From positions 18,352-82,351 of the forward strand of contig JAUWOY010000008.1 in NCBI GenBank assembly GCA_030611885.1: a stretch of DNA of 64,000 nucleotides. The letters run 5' to 3'. The notes below the pieces were generated by a model that saw only the letters and a program-made list of their open reading frames with translations, was not told the DNA's origin and ran no database searches. Shown piece by piece: positions 59,828 through 64,000 of the stretch. The position numbers and the translations under genes were made by a program. This DNA comes from Chloroflexota bacterium (GTDB taxonomy: Bacteria > Chloroflexota > Anaerolineae > VGOG01). Numbering within the stretch: the stretch's first letter is position 1; the number at the start of each line of letters is the position of its first letter.

Positions 59828-60802
59828 ATGAGTAAACCGCGAATTACGATAGTGGGTTTGGGCTTCATTGGGGGATCCATCGGGCTGGCTCTGCACCAGG
59901 CTGAGGCCGAATTCGAGGTGGTCGGCCACGATCGGGAACACGCTGTGGCCCGCCAGGCCAAGAAGATCGGTGCTGTGGATAAGACCGACTGGAACCTGGT
60001 CTCCGCCTGCGAGGACGCTGACCTGATCGTCATTGCCATCCCGGTGGGGGGCATCAAGGACACTCTGGCGGCCATCGGCCTTTACCTCAAGCCAGGTTGC
60101 CTGATCACCGACACGGCCAGCATCAAGACGCCGGTAATCGAATGGGCGGAGGAGATACTGCCTGAGGAAGTGAACTTCGTGGGCGGGGATCCCATCGTCG
60201 CTAATGCAGGGACAGCGGAGGGGATTGACGCGGCCAGCGCCGATCTTTTCTCGGGAGCGGTTTATTGCCTCACGCCCGCAGCAGGTGCGGCTCCCGACGC
60301 GGTGCGCCTGGCCTCCGACTTCGCTTACCTCCTGGGCGCTAAACCCTACTTCCTCGACCCCCTGGAGCACGATGGCCTCATGGCCGGCGTTGATCACCTG
60401 CCTTTCGTTCTCTCCACCGCTTTGCTGAGCGTCACCACCGAGAGCGCATCCTGGCGGGAGATGCGCAGGCTGGCCGGGGGGGCCTTCGAGAACGCCACCC
60501 GCTTCGCCTCGGCCGACCCAACCACCTATCGCGATGCCTGTCTCGTCAACAGGGAAAACATTGTGCGCTGGATTGATGACTGTTCGGGGAAGCTGGATGA
60601 GCTCAAAGAGACCATCTTGGCCGGAGACGCCGAGGAATTGGAGCGGGTCTTCGAGGAGGCGATGATAGCTCGCCAGAAATGGTTGAAGGCCAGGGAAGAA
60701 GGCAACTGGGAAGGACAATCACCTGAGATGCCTACCATGACGGGCTTCATGGGCCAGCTCTTCGGCCTGGGGAGGCTGGGCCGAAAGAAGAAGCAGGACT
60801 AG
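59828..60802 (+). CDS. Second TyrA-like (prephenate dehydrogenase family) protein
   Basis: 324 residues. GLGFIGGSIGLALHQ is the nucleotide loop; DHLPFVLSTALL and GGAFENATRFASADPTTYRD follow the TyrA pattern. But the GGHPMxGxE motif of true prephenate dehydrogenases reads GGDPIVANAGTAEG, so the conserved His is Asp and GFRD reads AFEN. A different substrate or a non-catalytic role is likely. It lies far from the aro operon. Confidence 0.82.
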   Translation: MSKPRITIVGLGFIGGSIGLALHQAEAEFEVVGHDREHAVARQAKKIGAVDKTDWNLVSACEDADLIVIAIPVGGIKDTLAAIGLYLKPGCLITDTASIKTPVIEWAEEILPEEVNFVGGDPIVANAGTAEGIDAASADLFSGAVYCLTPAAGAAPDAVRLASDFAYLLGAKPYFLDPLEHDGLMAGVDHLPFVLSTALLSVTTESASWREMRRLAGGAFENATRFASADPTTYRDACLVNRENIVRWIDDCSGKLDELKETILAGDAEELERVFEEAMIARQKWLKAREEGNWEGQSPEMPTMTGFMGQLFGLGRLGRKKKQD

Positions 60803-60804
60803 CA

Positions 60805-61062
60805 ATGGCCGTCGTTTACATCCTGCAATGCGCCGACGGGACGCTCTACACTGGCTGGACGACGGATTTGGAGCGGCGGCTGCAGGCTCACAACAGCGGG
60901 CGGGGTGCCAGGTACACCCGTGGCCGTCGGCCGGTGCGGCTGGCGTATCGCGAGGAGCAGTCCGACAGGAGCGCGGCTCAAAAGCGAGAGGCGGCCATCC
61001 GCCGCCTGTCCAGAGCCGACAAACTAAAACTGATCGAAGGAAGGTGGAATGGCGAAAGCTGA
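60805..61062 (+). CDS. GIY-YIG domain protein (UPF0213)
   Basis: 85 residues. VVYILQCADGTLYTGWTTDL gives GIY-YIG with the catalytic Tyr and Arg after it; HNSGRGARYTRGRRPVRLAY and REAAIRRLSRADKLKLI match UPF0213. 2 bp after the TyrA-like gene; 14-bp overlap with the next gene. Confidence 0.92.
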   Translation: MAVVYILQCADGTLYTGWTTDLERRLQAHNSGRGARYTRGRRPVRLAYREEQSDRSAAQKREAAIRRLSRADKLKLIEGRWNGES

Positions 61063-61792
61063 AGAAACGCATCACGCATCACGCATCACGTCTCAGTTAA
61101 GCATCTCGGTGGTCTTGCCCGCTTACAACGAGGAGGAAAACGTTGGCCAGGCGGTTAGAAGTGTGCTTGAGGTGATGGAACCCCTCACTCCCGATTACGA
61201 AGTCATCGTGGTGGATGATGGCAGCCGCGACCGTACCTCGGAGGTCGTCGAGGAACTGGCGAAGAGCTATCCCCAGGTCAGGCTGATCCGGCACGAAGTC
61301 AATCGGGGCTACGGCGGGGCCTTGAATTCTGGTTTTCAAGCCGCCACCCGTGAACTGATCTTCTTCACCAGTTCCGATAACCAATACGATGTCGCCGAAG
61401 TAAAGAAGCTGTTGCCTCATATCGAAACCACTGAGCTGGTGATCGGTTATCGGGCCAAGCGGCAGGACCCTTTCATCCGCCGCTTCTTCGCCTGGGGCTG
61501 GACAACGCTGGTCAATCTACTGTTTGGCTACGTCTCTCGCGACATTGACTGCGCGTTTAAGCTGTTTAAGCGCGAGGTTGTCTCTCAGGTGCCCATAACT
61601 TCAAAAGGGGCCATGATAGACACGGAGTTTCTGGTGGGGGCCAAGAGAAGGGGGTTTAGCATCACTGAGGTGCCAGTAAGCCACTTTCCCCGCCTGGCGG
61701 GAGAGCAAACCGGAGCGAACATCCGCGTTATTCTGCGGGCCTTTCGGGATCTATTCAGGTTCCGCCTGCAACTGTGGAGAGAGGCGGATTAA
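61049..61792 (+). CDS. Family 2 glycosyltransferase (dolichol/undecaprenyl-phosphate mannosyltransferase-like)
   Basis: 247 residues. ISVVLPAYNEEENVGQAVRS, VIVVDDGSRDRTSE and FFTSSDNQYD give the GT-A nucleotide-sugar site. The first residues (ETHHASRITSQ) come from a tandem 7-bp repeat acgcatc (about 61064-61090). Likely makes a polyprenyl-phosphate sugar that the neighbouring GT39-type protein uses. Confidence 0.88.
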   Translation: MAKAEETHHASRITSQLSISVVLPAYNEEENVGQAVRSVLEVMEPLTPDYEVIVVDDGSRDRTSEVVEELAKSYPQVRLIRHEVNRGYGGALNSGFQAATRELIFFTSSDNQYDVAEVKKLLPHIETTELVIGYRAKRQDPFIRRFFAWGWTTLVNLLFGYVSRDIDCAFKLFKREVVSQVPITSKGAMIDTEFLVGAKRRGFSITEVPVSHFPRLAGEQTGANIRVILRAFRDLFRFRLQLWREAD

Positions 61793-61794
61793 GT

Positions 61795-61985
61795 TCAAAG
61801 TTCAAAGTTCAAACGTCAAGTGTTTGCATTGAGTCGGTCTTCCCGTTCGCCGAAGGTCTCTGACCGAGGCGTGAGGCGGGAATACCGTGGGGTGAGGCTC
61901 GGTCGGGAGACCTTCGCCTATCACGAGGAGTCAAACTTCCAACCTCCAACCTCCAACCTCCAATCTCCAACCTCCAACTTCCAAA
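61795..61985. repeat. 7-bp arrays flanking an inverted repeat
   Basis: ttcaaag units (61795-61820), an imperfect palindrome gcgaaggtctc...gagaccttcgc (61850-61921), then ccaacct units (61933-61983) ending 5 bp before the next ATG. Confidence 0.85.
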
Positions 61986-61989
61986 AACA

Positions 61990-64000
61990 ATGAGCGATAT
62001 TCTGGAATCGAGTGCTGATAGAACGACTGAGCGAAGCGGGGGCTCGGATGTATCCCCCGCCTCATCTTTACATCCCAGCCGGGAGTGGCTCTCCTATGCT
62101 TTGTTGCTCCTTCTCATAGCCCTGGCCTTTGCCCGAGGGGTCTACGGATTGGGGGCCCAAAGTCTCTGGTGGGACGAGAGCCTGAGCTTGCAACGGGCCA
62201 ACTACGATTTGCCTCTCGTCTTGTCCAACAAGATCATCCTCACTGATGCCACCAGGCAGTTGATCACTTTCGACAATCACCCTCCCTTCTACTTCCTCCT
62301 GCTGCACTTCGTGGTCAAACTGGCGGGCCAAAGCGAGTTCGCCCTGCGCTTCCCCTCCCTGGCCTTCAGCGTGTTGACCGTACCCCTGCTTTACGCCCTG
62401 GGTAAGCACCTCTGCGACCGGCGAGTAGGGCTGCTGGCTGCTCTCTTCGGCGCCATCTCCCCGCTGTACCTCTGGTACTCCCACGAGGCGAGAATGTACA
62501 CCATGCTCACTTTCCTGGGCCTGCTGTCATTCTACACCCTGTTGAAGATGCGGCGTCCTGAGCCTGTCGAAGGGTTGACCCGTTCCCAAGGACCATCTGA
62601 CTACGCTATTTGGTCATTGGTCATTGGTCATTGGTCATTAATTTACGTTTTGTCCTCCGCAGCCATGCTGGCCACCCATTATCTGAGCTTCTTGATCTTG
62701 CTAGCGGAGTTGGTGGTCTTCCTCTCATTTATCCGGAATGCCAGGTGGCGGCGCGTAGCGATACCTGTGTTTGGGGTGCTATTGATCGCCTTGCCCATCC
62801 TTTACTACGGGCTTTCCAGCTTACCTGAAGGGAAGGTGGGCGGGTTCCGCTTTATCCCCCTGCTCGAACTTCTGCGCGATGTGTCCAACTCCTTCAGCCT
62901 GGGGATATCGGTCCAGGCCGAACGAGTCCTGGCTGTCCATTGGGTCTTTCGAGGCGTTTTCCTGATCGGGGCTCTGGCCATAGTCTGGGGAGCTTTCCGC
63001 CGCCCTCCATCCTCCAACTTCCAACCTCCAACCTCCAACAAACCTCTGTCGGCTTTGATCTATTTGTTGGTGCCCGTGTTTTCGATCTATCTCCTCTCCT
63101 ATGTCCGCCCAGTGTATTTGAACATTCGGCATCTGATATTGGCCAGCCCGGCCTTTTATCTTATTCTCGCCGTGGGGCTGGTGACCATCAGGAAGAAATG
63201 GCCGCTGGTTTTCGCCAGTTGTCTGGCCTTGATGGTTGCGGGCTTAGCCCATTCTACCCAGCAGTACTTTTACAACGATAAATACGCCAAGGATGATCAC
63301 CGGGCCTGGGGAGAGTATCTCAAGGCTCATGCCCAGCCAGGCGATGTCATAGTCGTAGACCCGCCTCACACCGCCCAGATTTACCATTACTACGCCGACG
63401 CTGGCCTGCCCTGGACGGGCTTGCCACGGCTGGTTAGCCCTGACGAAGACACTATCTCTGCGCTTGAGGAGTTGATGGCCGGGTACGAACGCATCTGGCT
63501 GGCCTTCTCAGGCATCCCGGGCTGGGGCGACCCGAAGCGTTTGCCTAAGAAGTGGCTGGAAGAGAATGCCTTCCTGGTGGATGAGCGAAGCTTTCACAAC
63601 TATGCTTCTGTGGTGCAAGCCTCTTGTTTCCTGACGAATCCGCCTGTGCTCGATACCCCCCCTGAGGTTCAACACCCGGTGGAGGCTGACTTCGAGGACA
63701 AGCTGCTGTTCTTGGGCTATGATCTGAAGGGCAGGCCCGCCGCCGGTGGACAGTTTCTACGCCTCAACCTGTATTGGAAAGCCCAGCAGAAGATGGAGGA
63801 GGACTATGGGGTTTCCCTGCGTCTTCTCGATGGCGAGAATCGCCTCTGGGGGCGGGCCGATCGCGCTCCCCTCAACGGCCACTATCCCACCTCGCAGTGG
63901 CCGCCGGGCCAGATCGTCAAGGACGATTACGAGCTTTTGATTGATGTCGGCACACCACCGGGCTGGTACCGCTTGGAGATGGTGGTTCACGACGGCAGCC
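61990..64000 (+). CDS. GT39-like membrane glycosyltransferase, C-terminus beyond window
   Basis: Open from ATG 61990 to the right edge (670 codons). Membrane segments begin at about residue 35; LWWDESLSLQRA in the first outer loop carries the acidic motif of ArnT/PMT-type enzymes, DNHPPFYFLLLHF follows. After about residue 420 the chain is a soluble domain. In-frame repeat inserts: RRPEPVEG (62552), WSLVIGHWSLI from tcattgg words (62610-62640), SNFQPPTSN from ccaacct words (63011-63040). Likely uses a polyprenyl-phosphate sugar. Confidence 0.8.
   Translation, partial: MSDILESSADRTTERSGGSDVSPASSLHPSREWLSYALLLLLIALAFARGVYGLGAQSLWWDESLSLQRANYDLPLVLSNKIILTDATRQLITFDNHPPFYFLLLHFVVKLAGQSEFALRFPSLAFSVLTVPLLYALGKHLCDRRVGLLAALFGAISPLYLWYSHEARMYTMLTFLGLLSFYTLLKMRRPEPVEGLTRSQGPSDYAIWSLVIGHWSLIYVLSSAAMLATHYLSFLILLAELVVFLSFIRNARWRRVAIPVFGVLLIALPILYYGLSSLPEGKVGGFRFIPLLELLRDVSNSFSLGISVQAERVLAVHWVFRGVFLIGALAIVWGAFRRPPSSNFQPPTSNKPLSALIYLLVPVFSIYLLSYVRPVYLNIRHLILASPAFYLILAVGLVTIRKKWPLVFASCLALMVAGLAHSTQQYFYNDKYAKDDHRAWGEYLKAHAQPGDVIVVDPPHTAQIYHYYADAGLPWTGLPRLVSPDEDTISALEELMAGYERIWLAFSGIPGWGDPKRLPKKWLEENAFLVDERSFHNYASVVQASCFLTNPPVLDTPPEVQHPVEADFEDKLLFLGYDLKGRPAAGGQFLRLNLYWKAQQKMEEDYGVSLRLLDGENRLWGRADRAPLNGHYPTSQWPPGQIVKDDYELLIDVGTPPGWYRLEMVVHDGS

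Noticed and set aside
61933..61983. Regular short repeats that could suggest a CRISPR array
   Set aside because: The unit is 7 bp with no spacers; no cas gene is nearby. None of the arrays in the window has 25-40 bp repeats with unique spacers.

Overview
The window looks like a chromosomal segment of a Chloroflexota bacterium, most likely Anaerolineae-like. This is inference, from an AroK-AroB fusion, a SpoVS homologue, DksA- and CarD-type regulators, secreted proteins ending in a YLPL-type tail, and many short-word repeats. Promoters are plain sigma-70 type: at least ten sites have a TTGACA/TATAAT-like pair with a 17-bp spacer.

Layout. 1-11 kb (minus strand): a secreted/cell-surface block. 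It holds a giant Ig-repeat protein running off the left edge, a subtilase-like protein that has lost its catalytic residues, a 255-bp MITE, three small secreted or anchored proteins sharing one beta-rich module, and a membrane-anchored rhodanese with an in-frame TGA followed by a SECIS-like hairpin. 11-19 kb (minus): a complete shikimate/tyrosine operon, aroH-aroF-tyrA-aroA-aroE-aroC-aroKB-aroQ, behind a Tyr-rich leader peptide and terminator. 19-22 kb (plus): argG-argH, divergent from aro and behind an Arg-rich leader peptide and terminator. 22-31 kb (minus): radical SAM protein, glycosyltransferase-like membrane protein, metG, MFS transporter, a GatC-like/amidase pair, and remnants of a cytochrome c maturation locus. 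31-34.5 kb: rpsA facing a dksA/carD transcript from back-to-back promoters. 34.5-41.6 kb (minus): efp, a restriction-modification pair, dinG, an rRNA/tRNA methyltransferase. 41.6-45.6 kb (minus): thrS (behind a Thr T-box), infC (AUC start), rpmI, rplT. 45.7-50.9 kb: holB-ricT, PHP-spoVS, dnaA and a DnaA-box cluster that probably is oriC. 50.9-56 kb (minus): a response regulator/kinase fusion, tRNA-Arg, rpoD, DUF177, pcm and two small HTH genes. 56-64 kb: HD hydrolase, MGDG-synthase-type glycosyltransferase, DUF951, M50 protease, a second TyrA-like dehydrogenase, GIY-YIG protein, and two polyprenol-type glycosyltransferases.

Three themes stand out. First, regulation by premature termination: two ribosome-mediated attenuators (Tyr and Arg) with foldable 1:2, 2:3 and 3:4 arms, plus a Thr T-box. 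Second, tandem 7-bp word repeats occur throughout and have entered reading frames, including aroC, aroA and tyrA. Third, several proteins look rearranged: a ThrRS-like segment inside the Ig protein, a regulator/kinase fusion without the phospho-accepting histidine, a methyltransferase with a degenerate duplicated half, and a dead subtilase.
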